Made by a program: the position numbers and the translations under genes
From: Chryseobacterium nepalense
Lineage (GTDB): Bacteria > Bacteroidota > Bacteroidia > Flavobacteriales > Weeksellaceae
Length of the DNA stretch: 64,000 nt
Assembly (NCBI RefSeq): GCF_023195755.1
Contig: NZ_CP096203.1
Span: forward strand, 1 to 64,000
Direction: 5' to 3'
The notes under the pieces: generated by a model
Told to the model about the DNA's origin: nothing
What the model saw: only the letters and a program-made list of their open reading frames with translations
Database searches by the model: none
Shown: positions 1 to 7,660 of the stretch, piece by piece
How the letters are laid out: each line of letters begins with the position of its first letter
How positions within the stretch are numbered: position 1 is the first letter of the stretch

Positions 1-1455
1 ATGGATGAAAATTTAATGTTGACATGGCAGAAGTGCCTTCAGTTCATGCGCGATAATCTAAACGCTGCTGAAGATAATTCTGATCTTAAAAAACTTGAAA
101 AATCTTTCGATTTACTGTTTGATAAAGTGCAGCCAATTTCTTTGGTTGACAACAATCTTACATTAATGGTCCCGAGTGATTTTTACAAGGAATATATTGA
201 GGATAATTACCTGTCCTTGCTTTCTGCTGCCCTGAAGAAAAATATAGGAAAAGGTGTAAAATTATGGTATTCGGTAATGGAAAATAAGCCTTCAGGTTTA
301 GAAAAACCGGTTACCATGAATATGAAAGGAAAAACCGTTCCTACCCCTAAAGTTCAGGAAACAATGCCTCAGGGATTTTCATCAAATATCGTCAATCCTT
401 TTGTAGTGCCGGGAATCAAAAAAGTAAATATTGATTCCAACTTAAAATCGGATTTCTCTTTTGATAATTATGTAGAAGGAGAAAGCAATAAATTTGCAGC
501 AACTGTAGCAAGATCTATTGCAAAGAGACCGGGAGCAACAGCTTTCAACCCTTTATTTTTATATGGTGGTTATGGAGTTGGAAAAACCCATCTCGGCCAG
601 GCGGTAGGGCTTGAAGTAAAAAGCCAGTTTCCGGATAAAGTAGTTTTATATCTGTCTTCCGAAAAATTCATTCAGCAGTTTATTTCGGCTGCAAAAGCTC
701 ATAAGCAAACGGAATTTGCCAATTTTTACCAGATGGTGGATGTTTTGATTATTGATGATATTCAGTTCCTTTCCGGTAAATCTGCAACGCAGGATAGTTT
801 CTTCCATATTTTCGATTATCTTCATCAGAACGGAAAACAGATTATCCTTACATCTGATAAAGCTCCGGCGGATATTATGGATATTCAGGACAGAATTGTT
901 TCCCGTTTTAAATGGGGACTTTCCGCAGAAATAAAATCCCCGGATTACAGCACCCGTAAACAGATTATCGTTGATAAGTTAAGCAGAGACGGTATCGTCC
1001 TTACTGAAGATATGCTCGATTTCTTAGCTTCAGAAGCCAAAACAAACGTAAGAGAGCTTATTGGAGTGATCAATTCTGTAATTGCATATTCTACCATTTA
1101 TAAGTCAGATTTAAGTCTTGAATTGTTAAAGGATACCATCAATAAGATTGCAGCCAACCAGAAGAAAATCATCAATATTCCGTATATCCAGGAAGTGGTT
1201 TGCGATTACTTCGGAATCAAAAGAGAGCAGCTTTTATCCAAGACAAGAAAAAGAGAAATTGCACTGCCAAGACAGCTGGCCATGTATTTTGCGAAAGAGC
1301 TTACAAACGCAACCTTTACTAAAATCGGTGAAGAAATGGGTGGAAAAGACCATTCTACGGTAATGTATGCCTGCGAAACGATTAAAGATGTTTCTAAAAT
1401 TGATAAAGAGGTTAAAAAATACGTTAAGGAATTATCCGAAAGAATTAAGCAATAA
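1..1455 (+). CDS. dnaA: Chromosomal replication initiator protein DnaA
   Basis: DnaA binds origin DnaA boxes and opens the duplex to load the replicative helicase. The 484-residue product has the usual domain order: an N-terminal interaction domain (about 1-90), a linker (about 95-145), the AAA+ ATPase and a C-terminal DNA-binding helix-turn-helix. Walker A (GGYGVGKT) is at residues 189-196 and Walker B (DVLIIDD) at 247-253. The DnaA-box recognition signature DHSTV is at 450-454. The ATG is the first base of the window, the standard start of a chromosome record, so any promoter lies outside. A terminator hairpin follows the stop. I saw no DnaA-box cluster in the 92 bases downstream, so the origin is more likely upstream or elsewhere. 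Confidence 0.98.
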   Translation: MDENLMLTWQKCLQFMRDNLNAAEDNSDLKKLEKSFDLLFDKVQPISLVDNNLTLMVPSDFYKEYIEDNYLSLLSAALKKNIGKGVKLWYSVMENKPSGLEKPVTMNMKGKTVPTPKVQETMPQGFSSNIVNPFVVPGIKKVNIDSNLKSDFSFDNYVEGESNKFAATVARSIAKRPGATAFNPLFLYGGYGVGKTHLGQAVGLEVKSQFPDKVVLYLSSEKFIQQFISAAKAHKQTEFANFYQMVDVLIIDDIQFLSGKSATQDSFFHIFDYLHQNGKQIILTSDKAPADIMDIQDRIVSRFKWGLSAEIKSPDYSTRKQIIVDKLSRDGIVLTEDMLDFLASEAKTNVRELIGVINSVIAYSTIYKSDLSLELLKDTINKIAANQKKIINIPYIQEVVCDYFGIKREQLLSKTRKREIALPRQLAMYFAKELTNATFTKIGEEMGGKDHSTVMYACETIKDVSKIDKEVKKYVKELSERIKQ

Positions 1456-1476
1456 AAAAAATCAATGTAGATATTA

Positions 1477-1509
1477 AAAATGGAGAATAATTTTATTCTT
1501 CATTTTTTA
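1477..1509 (+). terminator. Intrinsic terminator after dnaA
   Basis: An approximately 13-bp stem (AATGGAGAATAA against TTATTCTTCATT, one G-U pair) with a two-base loop is followed by a short T-rich run. It lies 22 bases after the dnaA stop and separates dnaA from the next operon. Confidence 0.7.
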
Positions 1510-1511
1510 TT

Positions 1512-1519
1512 TAGTTTTG
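1512..1519 (+). promoter_or_regulatory. Bacteroidetes -7 box before the phosphatase operon
   Basis: TAGTTTTG matches the TAnnTTTG -7 consensus of the Bacteroidetes primary sigma factor. It lies 28 bases before the ATG at 1548. I see no good TTTG at the -33 position, so support is moderate. Confidence 0.4.
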
Positions 1520-1547
1520 TCTGAATTTAATTATTATCAATATTGCC

Positions 1548-1994
1548 ATGAAAATACTGATGGTCTGTCTCGGAAATATTTGCAGAAGTCCTTTAGCAGA
1601 AGGAATTATGAAAGCTAAAGCTCCCAAATATTTTTATATAGATTCTGCAGGAACCATTTCACTCCATGAAGGGAAAAATCCCGATAAAAGAGCTATACAA
1701 ACCGCAATCCGTCACGGAATTGATATTTCCCAACAAAGATCCAGACCCATTACACAAGCGGACTTTGAAAATTTTGATAAAATCTACTGTATGGATGTGG
1801 ATGTATTGGCAGATGTTGTTTCCAAAGCACGGAATGAAGATCAACGAAAAAAAGTTTCCTTATTTCTGGAAGTGCTCGGCGATCATCAGAATGCTGAAGT
1901 TCCGGATCCGTATTGGGGAGATATGAATGAGTTCGAAGAAGTTTTCCAATTACTGGACCGTGGTTGTGAAGCTATTTTAAAACAAATAATTTAG
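1548..1994 (+). CDS. Low-molecular-weight protein-tyrosine phosphatase
   Basis: This cytoplasmic phosphatase removes phosphate from tyrosine or small phosphoesters through a cysteinyl-phosphate intermediate. The 148-residue protein starts with the family P-loop C7-X5-R13-S (CLGNICRS). The general-acid aspartate is in DPYWGD at D120. Length and motifs are typical for the family. It is the first of three genes separated by 1 and 5 bases, so it is probably co-transcribed with the NTF2-like and methyltransferase genes. No tyrosine kinase gene lies nearby, so its substrate is unknown. Confidence 0.93.
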   Translation: MKILMVCLGNICRSPLAEGIMKAKAPKYFYIDSAGTISLHEGKNPDKRAIQTAIRHGIDISQQRSRPITQADFENFDKIYCMDVDVLADVVSKARNEDQRKKVSLFLEVLGDHQNAEVPDPYWGDMNEFEEVFQLLDRGCEAILKQII

Positions 1995-1995
1995 T

Positions 1996-2496
1996 ATGAG
2001 AAGGATATTAATCTTACTTTTGCTGAGCTGTAATTTTATTTTCGGACAGACTAAAGATGAAAAGGCTATCAGACAAGTAATGACTGATTTTATGAATTGC
2101 ATTAAAACGAGGGATGAAGCTAAATTTATTTCTCTTTTTCAGGAACCTGTTCTCTGGACAGGTGTATATACTGATCGGACTTACAGAAAAGTTTTAGAAA
2201 AAGATCCCAATGAAAAAAGTTTTTTTACAGATAATTATAAAGCATTTATCAAAAGTTTTAAAAACAATAAATCTGAAGAGCGGTTTGATAATGTTAAAAT
2301 TATAGAAGACGGATCAATTGCTTCTGCTAATTTTGACTACAGCTTTTGGTACGATGGCAAGATGCTAAATTGGGGAAAAGAAATATGGACACTGATGAAG
2401 ATCAACGGTCTATGGAAAATAACATCAGTTTCTTTTTCAATGGATATGACAGAATATTACGTACAACCTTCTTTACAAGAGAGACTTAAAAAATAA
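1996..2496 (+). CDS. Secreted NTF2-like (SnoaL/DUF4440-type) protein
   Basis: The 166-residue product begins with a hydrophobic signal peptide ending near FGQ (residues 16-18), so it is probably exported to the periplasm. The rest resembles the cone-shaped NTF2-like fold: an N-terminal helix (KDEKAIRQVMTDFMNCIKT), then alternating strands with a typical late WTLMKINGLWKI segment. No catalytic residues can be assigned, and the family includes enzymes and ligand-binding proteins. It begins one base after the phosphatase stop and ends five bases before the methyltransferase. A second secreted NTF2-like gene is at 24897. The fold call is by pattern only. Confidence 0.7.
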   Translation: MRRILILLLLSCNFIFGQTKDEKAIRQVMTDFMNCIKTRDEAKFISLFQEPVLWTGVYTDRTYRKVLEKDPNEKSFFTDNYKAFIKSFKNNKSEERFDNVKIIEDGSIASANFDYSFWYDGKMLNWGKEIWTLMKINGLWKITSVSFSMDMTEYYVQPSLQERLKK

Positions 2497-2501
2497 TATA
2501 A

Positions 2502-3200
2502 ATGCTTTTCTTACTTCCGGCTTACCTTTCCGAAAATACTTCTATCACGCATTTTTCACCAGTGATAAAAGATTACATCATGCAGACTGATTACTTTTTT
2601 GTGGAAAATGAAAAAACCGCAAGAAAAGTGGTGAAATTCTTTGCTCCTGAAAAAAAACAATCGGATCTTAAACTTTTTCTTTTAGATAAATACACGGAAA
2701 ATGCGGATATCAAAGAAGCACAGGAACTGATGCTGAAAGGTCAGGATTTTGGACTGCTTTCAGAGGCAGGACTTCCGTGTATTGCAGATCCTGGAAATCT
2801 CATGGTAAAATGGTGCCACGAAAAGAATATCCGGGTGATTCCTATTTCCGGGCCATCATCAATTATTCTGGCTCTAATTTCCAGCGGATTTAACGGTCAG
2901 GAATTTACATTCAACGGATATTTGCCGATTGATAAAAGTGAAAAGAAAAAACAGATTCTGCATCTCGAGACGATGGTTCAGAAGACTGGTTATTCACAGA
3001 TTTTTATGGAAACGCCTTACAGGAACAATCAACTTTTTGAAGATCTCTGCAAGTTTTTGTCACCGAATACAAAATTATGTATTGCTGCTAATATTAATGA
3101 TCCGGAGCACGAGTTTATCAAAACCAAAACCATAAAAGAGTGGCAGAAACAGAAACCGGAACTGCATAAAATTCCGGCAGTATTTGTACTGGGGAAATAG
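2502..3200 (+). CDS. SAM-dependent methyltransferase, RsmI-like (tetrapyrrole methylase fold)
   Basis: This is a class III SAM-dependent methyltransferase related to RsmI, which 2'-O-methylates C1402 of 16S rRNA. The 232-residue protein has the family segments GLLSEAGLPCIADPG (about 84-98) and PISGPSSIILALISSGF (about 113-129). These form the SAM and substrate pocket. At 232 residues it is shorter than the roughly 280-residue enterobacterial RsmI and seems to lack its C-terminal extension. It is the last gene of the three-gene set and is followed by a large inverted repeat. The exact rRNA target is inferred from family only. Confidence 0.82.
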   Translation: MLFLLPAYLSENTSITHFSPVIKDYIMQTDYFFVENEKTARKVVKFFAPEKKQSDLKLFLLDKYTENADIKEAQELMLKGQDFGLLSEAGLPCIADPGNLMVKWCHEKNIRVIPISGPSSIILALISSGFNGQEFTFNGYLPIDKSEKKKQILHLETMVQKTGYSQIFMETPYRNNQLFEDLCKFLSPNTKLCIAANINDPEHEFIKTKTIKEWQKQKPELHKIPAVFVLGK

Positions 3201-3222
3201 AAGCATGAATTATTTTTCTTGA

Positions 3223-3283
3223 TCTCCCGCAGATTTTTTTTAGTGCAAATTTGATCTGCTTAATCTGTAAAATCTGCGGGAGA
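3223..3283. repeat. Long inverted repeat with 15-bp perfect arms
   Basis: TCTCCCGCAGATTTT (3223-3237) is perfectly complementary to AAAATCTGCGGGAGA (3269-3283). The loop contains a further internal GATCTGC/AATCTG motif. It starts 22 bases after the methyltransferase stop and ends 5 bases from the decayed GxxExxY gene. It could end transcription from both sides, or be one copy of a dispersed intergenic palindrome. Confidence 0.75.
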
Positions 3284-3288
3284 GAAAA

Positions 3289-3588
3289 TTATAACTTATT
3301 AACCATTCTCTTAATTCCATCTAAAATATTCGTTGTTTAAAATTAATCAATAATCCGAGTCTTTTATCTGAAAGTTTCAAATAAGTCTGCAATTGCTTGT
3401 AATGAATTTCTTCAATACTTTTTACAGATTTTAATTCTAAAATAATTTTATTTTCCACCAGAATATCGATTCTAAAATTTAAATCAAACTTTTTGTTGAA
3501 TATACACTTTCCAAAAGGCCTGGTCCAAGACTGTTGTATACATTAAAATACATTTTCTTACTAAGAAGGAAATTTCATTTTCATCCAT
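3289..3588 (-). pseudogene. Decayed GxxExxY protein gene
   Basis: Minus-strand reading shows pieces of one GxxExxY protein in different frames. It starts with MDENEISFLVRK at 3588. A second frame then reads VYNSLGPGLLESVY, the family motif. The next frame gives FRIDILVENKIILELKSV and HYKQLQTYLKLSDKRLGLLINF. A final frame change gives DGIKRMVNKL and a stop at 3289. The order matches intact family members, but at least two frameshifts and a short internal deletion between GLLESVY and FRIDIL break the gene. The biochemical role of intact GxxExxY proteins is not settled. This copy cannot make a normal product. Confidence 0.8.
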
Positions 3589-3693
3589 TTGTATTGTTTT
3601 TGCGAATTTAAAAATTTACAAATAATGAATTAGATTACAATCTCATTTAATTTTTTAAAACAGAAACTTGAAATAATTTTATATTTTTAGTCA

Positions 3694-4761
3694 ATGAAAA
3701 AAAGTCTTTTAGCTATTGTCTTTTATCCGTTTTTTATGTTTGCCCAGGAAGTTCCGAAACTTACCGATGAGGTGGCCATAAAACTATCTGAAAAGCCACT
3801 GCATTGCATCACCCAGGAATATCCCAACAAAACCGCACATATCATCAACAATGAAAGTGAAGTTCCTTTAAGCCCGAAGGTATTGCATCCCAGCTTTTAT
3901 GGCTGTTTCGACTGGCACAGTTCGGTACACGGACACTGGATGCTGGTTCGTTTATTGAAAACAAAGCCTGGGTTTGCCATAGCAAAAGAAATTGAAAAGA
4001 CGCTGGATCAGTCATTCAGCAAAGAAAACCTGCAGGTGGAAGCAGATTATTTTACAAAGTATCAGCTTACCGGTACTTTTGAAAGAACCTACGGCTGGGC
4101 ATGGCTGTTGAAACTTGATGAGGAACTTATGACATGGAATCATCCTAAAGCAAAAATCTGGCATCAGAACCTTAAACCATTAACAGATAAGATTCTGGCA
4201 GCCTGGAAAGCCTACCTTCCAAAACAGACTTATCCTAACAGAACAGGTGTTCACCCTAACAGTGCTTTTGCTATGGCTTTCGCGCTGGATTGGGCCAGGT
4301 CGGTCGGAGATAAGGAGTTTGAAAATCAGCTGATCGAAAAGGCAAAATATTTTTATTTAAAAGATGAAAAAACACCTGCTTATCTTGAACCTGACGGATC
4401 GGATTTCTTTTCTCCGAGCCTCGAAATAGCAGATTTAATGAGAAGAGTTCTGCCTCAGAAAGAATTTGTACAATGGCTGGATACATTTTATGAGAAACGC
4501 AGTATCGAAAATATAGAAAAGATTCCTGTTGTAAGCGATTTGTCAGATTATCAGACGGTACATTTGGTAGGATTATCTTTTTCAAAAGCATGGTGTATGA
4601 AGGGAATTGCAAAGTCTCTTCCGAACGGTCATCCCCTGAAAAAAGAATTTCAGAGAACAGCCGCATTATTTTTAAATAACGGCCTTCCGCTGCTTTTCCA
4701 GGGAAATTACGGAGGCGACCACTGGCTGGCCAGCTTTGCGGTGTATGCTCTTGAAGATTAA
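3694..4761 (+). CDS. DUF2891 family secreted protein
   Basis: The 355-residue protein starts with a signal peptide (MKKSLLAIVFYPFFMFAQ). It continues with features I associate with DUF2891: HPSFYGCFDWHSSVHGHWM near residue 67, repeated aromatic/helical segments and a C-terminal GNYGGDHWLASFAVYAL. The spacing of helices suggests an alpha/alpha barrel like those of glycan-active enzymes, but no activity is established and I assign none. It stands alone, with an upstream spacer containing the GxxExxY remnant. Its 3' end converges on the Mpo1-like gene across a repeat-rich gap. Confidence 0.8.
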   Translation: MKKSLLAIVFYPFFMFAQEVPKLTDEVAIKLSEKPLHCITQEYPNKTAHIINNESEVPLSPKVLHPSFYGCFDWHSSVHGHWMLVRLLKTKPGFAIAKEIEKTLDQSFSKENLQVEADYFTKYQLTGTFERTYGWAWLLKLDEELMTWNHPKAKIWHQNLKPLTDKILAAWKAYLPKQTYPNRTGVHPNSAFAMAFALDWARSVGDKEFENQLIEKAKYFYLKDEKTPAYLEPDGSDFFSPSLEIADLMRRVLPQKEFVQWLDTFYEKRSIENIEKIPVVSDLSDYQTVHLVGLSFSKAWCMKGIAKSLPNGHPLKKEFQRTAALFLNNGLPLLFQGNYGGDHWLASFAVYALED

Positions 4762-4764
4762 AGC

Positions 4765-4847
4765 CTGGAAGCATGATGCTGGAAGAAGAGGGAAGGTATA
4801 GATTATGAGCCTAATTCCATCATCTGGCTCCCATCTTCCATACCTGA
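4765..4847. repeat. Purine/pyrimidine inverted intergenic repeat
   Basis: A GGAAG-rich left half (TGGAAG, GGAAGAAGAGGGAAGG) is matched by a CTTCC-rich right half (CCCATCTTCC). Together they can form an imperfect long hairpin between two convergent genes. A comparable GAAGATGG ... CCATCTTC pair lies at 43783-43845 by the alcohol dehydrogenase gene. It probably doubles as a bidirectional terminator. Confidence 0.4.
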
Positions 4848-4851
4848 AATT

Positions 4852-5325
4852 CTAATATCTGATTCCTGTTTTTTTAAGAATAAAACTTAGCAGCCATATC
4901 GGCCCGACTAAGAGAAACTGTAAGTCTTTCAGAAAAGATGGTTTTTTTCCTTCAATTTTATGACCTACAAACTGGAAAATCCAGGTAACCACAAAAACCG
5001 AGAGGTAAACGATCCATGCATTTTCTTTAAACCTAATATTGATTCCGTATGCAAAGCTTTCCATGATTACCATCAGGATAAACATGATGATACTTATAAC
5101 AACCGAAAGCCGCATGTAAAAAATGGTAACTAAAGCAATTGCTGCAAAACTTACATAACTGATTTCTCCAATGTAGATAAAGCCGATTGACTTTGACGGA
5201 ATAAGGGAAATAAACCCTAAAATACTCCAGAAAATCAGCGGGACACAAATCCAGTGGATCAGTTTGTTGGTAGAATTCCTGTGGCTTTCACTGTATTCTG
5301 CAAAAAGCAAATCAATTTTTCTCAT
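4852..5325 (-). CDS. Mpo1-like (DUF962) membrane protein
   Basis: This is a small multi-pass membrane protein of the Mpo1/YGL010w family. The yeast member is an Fe(II)-dependent dioxygenase of 2-hydroxy fatty acids. I chose the ATG at 5325 (MRKIDLLFAEYSESHRNSTN, 157 residues) over the upstream ATG at 5343, because family members begin at this DLLxxYxxxHxxxxNKxIHxxCVP segment. The histidines in SESHRNSTNKLIHW and in the C-terminal FVGHKIEGKKPSF are the likely metal ligands. Four or so hydrophobic helices follow. Bacterial function is unproven. Confidence 0.85.
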   Translation of the reverse strand: MRKIDLLFAEYSESHRNSTNKLIHWICVPLIFWSILGFISLIPSKSIGFIYIGEISYVSFAAIALVTIFYMRLSVVISIIMFILMVIMESFAYGINIRFKENAWIVYLSVFVVTWIFQFVGHKIEGKKPSFLKDLQFLLVGPIWLLSFILKKTGIRY

Positions 5326-5357
5326 AGCTGTAATTTGGAACACTAAAATAATAAATT

Positions 5358-5389
5358 TTTGTAATCACTCAGCAGATTGCTTACATTTG
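5358..5389 (+). promoter_or_regulatory. Bacteroidetes-type promoter of the AraC gene
   Basis: TTTG (5358-5361), a 20-base spacer and TACATTTG (5382-5389) match the Bacteroidetes -33/-7 promoter. The -7 box ends only four bases before the ATG at 5394, so the predicted mRNA starts at or next to the start codon. Confidence 0.75.
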
Positions 5390-5393
5390 TTCT

Positions 5394-6239
5394 ATGTCTG
5401 TCTTAGAAAAATTCGGGGTTGAAATTTTTACCCAACATAATATTTTCGAGAGAATTGCTGTCGACAAACCTTTCCGTCCGGAAAATCCTGCGTTTATCTT
5501 TATAAAATCAGGAACGATAAAGCTGAAACAGCACTTCCGGGATCTGGAACTTTCGGCGAATATGTTTATGGTTACGGATCCGCAGACGGTCTATGAAATG
5601 ATCTCTGTAAGCGATGATTTCCAGTCGAGAATGGTTTCCTATAAAAGAGAATTTATCTCAGCATTATCATTAAAATTCAACAGGTTAATTACATATCGGT
5701 ATTTCAGACAGCAGATGAATATCGGCGTTCCTTTTCATGCCGATGAAATGGAAGTCGTGTGGAAAAGCGTTAATTTCTTAAAATATATCTTGGATTCTGA
5801 AACGGAAATGACCTATAAAAAAGAGATTGTGGAACATCTTTTTTCCGTATTCTGCTATCAGATGGCCGGAATTATTTCCAAAGAAGACAGCAGCGCTATG
5901 AACCAGATGTCGAGGCAGGAAGAAATTGTTTTTGTTTTTCTGAATGATGTGGCTAAACATCACAATACTGAGCGAAGTGTAGAGTTTTATGCCGCACGGC
6001 AGTCGATTACTACCAGACATCTTTCATCGGTTGTTAAGAATGTTACCGGGAAATCCGCCAGTGAGATCATTGCTTTAATTGTTATCAATGAAGCAAAGGT
6101 GTTATTGAACTCGTCTAATAAGCCTGTTTCCGAAATTTCTGCACTTCTTGGTTTTAGTGATCAGTATTCTTTTTCTCACTTTTTTAAAAAACATCTGGAC
6201 GAAAGTCCAACCCGGTATAGAAATCAGTTCGAAAACTGA
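5394..6239 (+). CDS. AraC family transcriptional regulator
   Basis: The 281-residue protein has an N-terminal cupin-like sensing half (about 1-150). Its C-terminal half (about 175-280) has the paired helix-turn-helix of the AraC/XylS family. The final HTH is visible as KPVSEISALLGFSDQYSFSHFFKKHLDESPTRYR, shown here only as position about 244-277. It lies 89 bases upstream of, and in the same direction as, the TolC-HlyD-MFS efflux operon, so it is the obvious candidate regulator. A perfect palindrome overlapping the efflux -33 box may be its binding site. The inducer is unknown. Its own promoter predicts a leaderless transcript. Confidence 0.93.
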   Translation: MSVLEKFGVEIFTQHNIFERIAVDKPFRPENPAFIFIKSGTIKLKQHFRDLELSANMFMVTDPQTVYEMISVSDDFQSRMVSYKREFISALSLKFNRLITYRYFRQQMNIGVPFHADEMEVVWKSVNFLKYILDSETEMTYKKEIVEHLFSVFCYQMAGIISKEDSSAMNQMSRQEEIVFVFLNDVAKHHNTERSVEFYAARQSITTRHLSSVVKNVTGKSASEIIALIVINEAKVLLNSSNKPVSEISALLGFSDQYSFSHFFKKHLDESPTRYRNQFEN

Positions 6240-6270
6240 AATCCTACATTTGAACATCTTTTTCCAAAAT

Positions 6271-6286
6271 TCAAACATTTGTTTGA
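6271..6286 (+). promoter_or_regulatory. Palindromic operator candidate at the efflux promoter
   Basis: TCAAACATTTGTTTGA is a perfect 6+4+6 palindrome overlapping the -33 element (6278-6281). A related half-site, CATTTGAAC, lies about 25 bases upstream (6247-6255). The position suits a regulator that contacts RNA polymerase, plausibly the adjacent AraC protein. Confidence 0.55.
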
Positions 6287-6308
6287 GTTCGTGGGTGCCA
6301 TAACTTTG
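6278..6308 (+). promoter_or_regulatory. Bacteroidetes-type promoter of the efflux operon
   Basis: TTTG (6278-6281), exactly 19 bases, then TAACTTTG (6301-6308) fit the consensus fully. The ATG of the TolC gene is at 6329, giving a leader of roughly 17 bases. Confidence 0.8.
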
Positions 6309-6328
6309 CATTCGTAAAACAAGGTAAA

Positions 6329-7639
6329 ATGGTACAGAATATAAAAACGGTGCTGTCATTAATGATGGCAGTCTTTCCTGCGCTGTTTTTTTCACAGGAA
6401 ATAAAACAGATGACAGCGAATGAAGTGGCGGAACTTGCTCTTCAGAACCATCAGCAGCTGAAAGTTTCTGCACAGAATATTGATATTGCAAAACAGAATA
6501 CAAATGTTGTAAAACTTCAGAAACTCCCGAATATCACTGCATCTACAAGTCAATTCTATTTGGGTGACGCCGTAGCAATTGACAAGGATTTCTCAAATTC
6601 AACAAATGTTGCCATGCCTCATTATGGAAGCTCGTACGCTGTTCAGGCAACCCAGCTGATCTTTAAAGGAGGATTGGTGAACAAATCTATTGAAATGGCA
6701 GGACTTCGCGAGCAGCTTTCCGAGCTTGATCTGGAGAAAAATAAACAGGATGTGAAAATTCTGGTAATTTCCAATTATCTGGATGTCTATAAAATTGTAA
6801 ACCAGGAGAAAGTTTTTCAGAATAACAAAAAGCTGGCACAGGAAAGGCTTAAAAATATTCAGAAATTCTATCAGCAGGGAATGGTCACCCGTAATGAAGT
6901 GATTCGTGGTGAGCTGGCAATTAAAAACCTTGATCAGGGAATTCTTACGTTAGCCAACAATAAAAAAATTCTCAATTATAATTTAAGTGTTGCCCTCGGA
7001 TTAGCTCCGGATACGGAAATCGTTCCTGTAGAAAGTCTTGAGAACAAAGAATCCGGTATTAGTATTGACTATTATCTGAGTCTTGCTCACGATAACAATC
7101 CTTTACTGAAATCGGCACAGACCAACGTAAATGTTGCCGATAAGAATATCGAAATCATTAAAACCGATAAGAAGCCAACCATTTCAGGTTTTGGCGGATA
7201 TAGTTTGCAAAGACCCATTACGACAAGAAATCCTGTTCTGGATATGTATTCCGGAGGATGGCAAACCGGAATTTCCCTCAGCTATAATATTGATAATCTA
7301 TATAAGACTAAAGAACGGGTAAAATTGGGAGAGCTTCAGAAAAATCAGGCCAATGATGCGGTAACCCTGACACAGCAGAATGTAGATATGGCCGTTAACG
7401 CCGCTTACATCAAATATCAGGAATCCATTCAGCAGACAGAAATTCTTAATGATGCTAAAAAATTAGCAGAAGAAAACTACAAGATTACGGAAGCCAAATA
7501 TCTGAATCAGCTTGCGGTTCAGGCGGAAATGATCGATGCACAGAATCAGAAATTACAATCGGAATTAGATTATGCCAATGCAGAGATCAATGTACTGTAT
7601 CAATATTACAATCTGCTGAAATCAACAGGGACATTATAA
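6329..7639 (+). CDS. TolC family outer membrane efflux protein
   Basis: This is the outer membrane channel of a tripartite exporter. The 436-residue product has a signal peptide (cleavage near FSQ, residues 21-23). It then shows the two-fold repeated alpha-helical hairpin layout of TolC proteins, with long heptad-rich helices such as LREQLSELDLEKNKQDVKIL and the mirrored C-terminal LNDAKKLAEENYKITEAKYL. The next gene, the HlyD-type adaptor, begins 21 bases later. The gene has its own strong promoter with an overlapping palindrome. The exported substrate cannot be told from sequence. Confidence 0.93.
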   Translation: MVQNIKTVLSLMMAVFPALFFSQEIKQMTANEVAELALQNHQQLKVSAQNIDIAKQNTNVVKLQKLPNITASTSQFYLGDAVAIDKDFSNSTNVAMPHYGSSYAVQATQLIFKGGLVNKSIEMAGLREQLSELDLEKNKQDVKILVISNYLDVYKIVNQEKVFQNNKKLAQERLKNIQKFYQQGMVTRNEVIRGELAIKNLDQGILTLANNKKILNYNLSVALGLAPDTEIVPVESLENKESGISIDYYLSLAHDNNPLLKSAQTNVNVADKNIEIIKTDKKPTISGFGGYSLQRPITTRNPVLDMYSGGWQTGISLSYNIDNLYKTKERVKLGELQKNQANDAVTLTQQNVDMAVNAAYIKYQESIQQTEILNDAKKLAEENYKITEAKYLNQLAVQAEMIDAQNQKLQSELDYANAEINVLYQYYNLLKSTGTL

Positions 7640-7660
7640 TTTTTTAAGGTAAATAAAACA

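Noticed and set aside
1456..1547. Origin of replication directly after dnaA
   Set aside because: Only one weak DnaA-box-like TTATCAATA is seen near 1534, with no cluster or AT-rich repeat array. The gap holds a terminator and a promoter.
4271..4774. A 167-codon minus-strand frame across the DUF2891 gene 3' end
   Set aside because: It overlaps a well-supported gene, the translation has no domain, and its composition fits a shadow frame.
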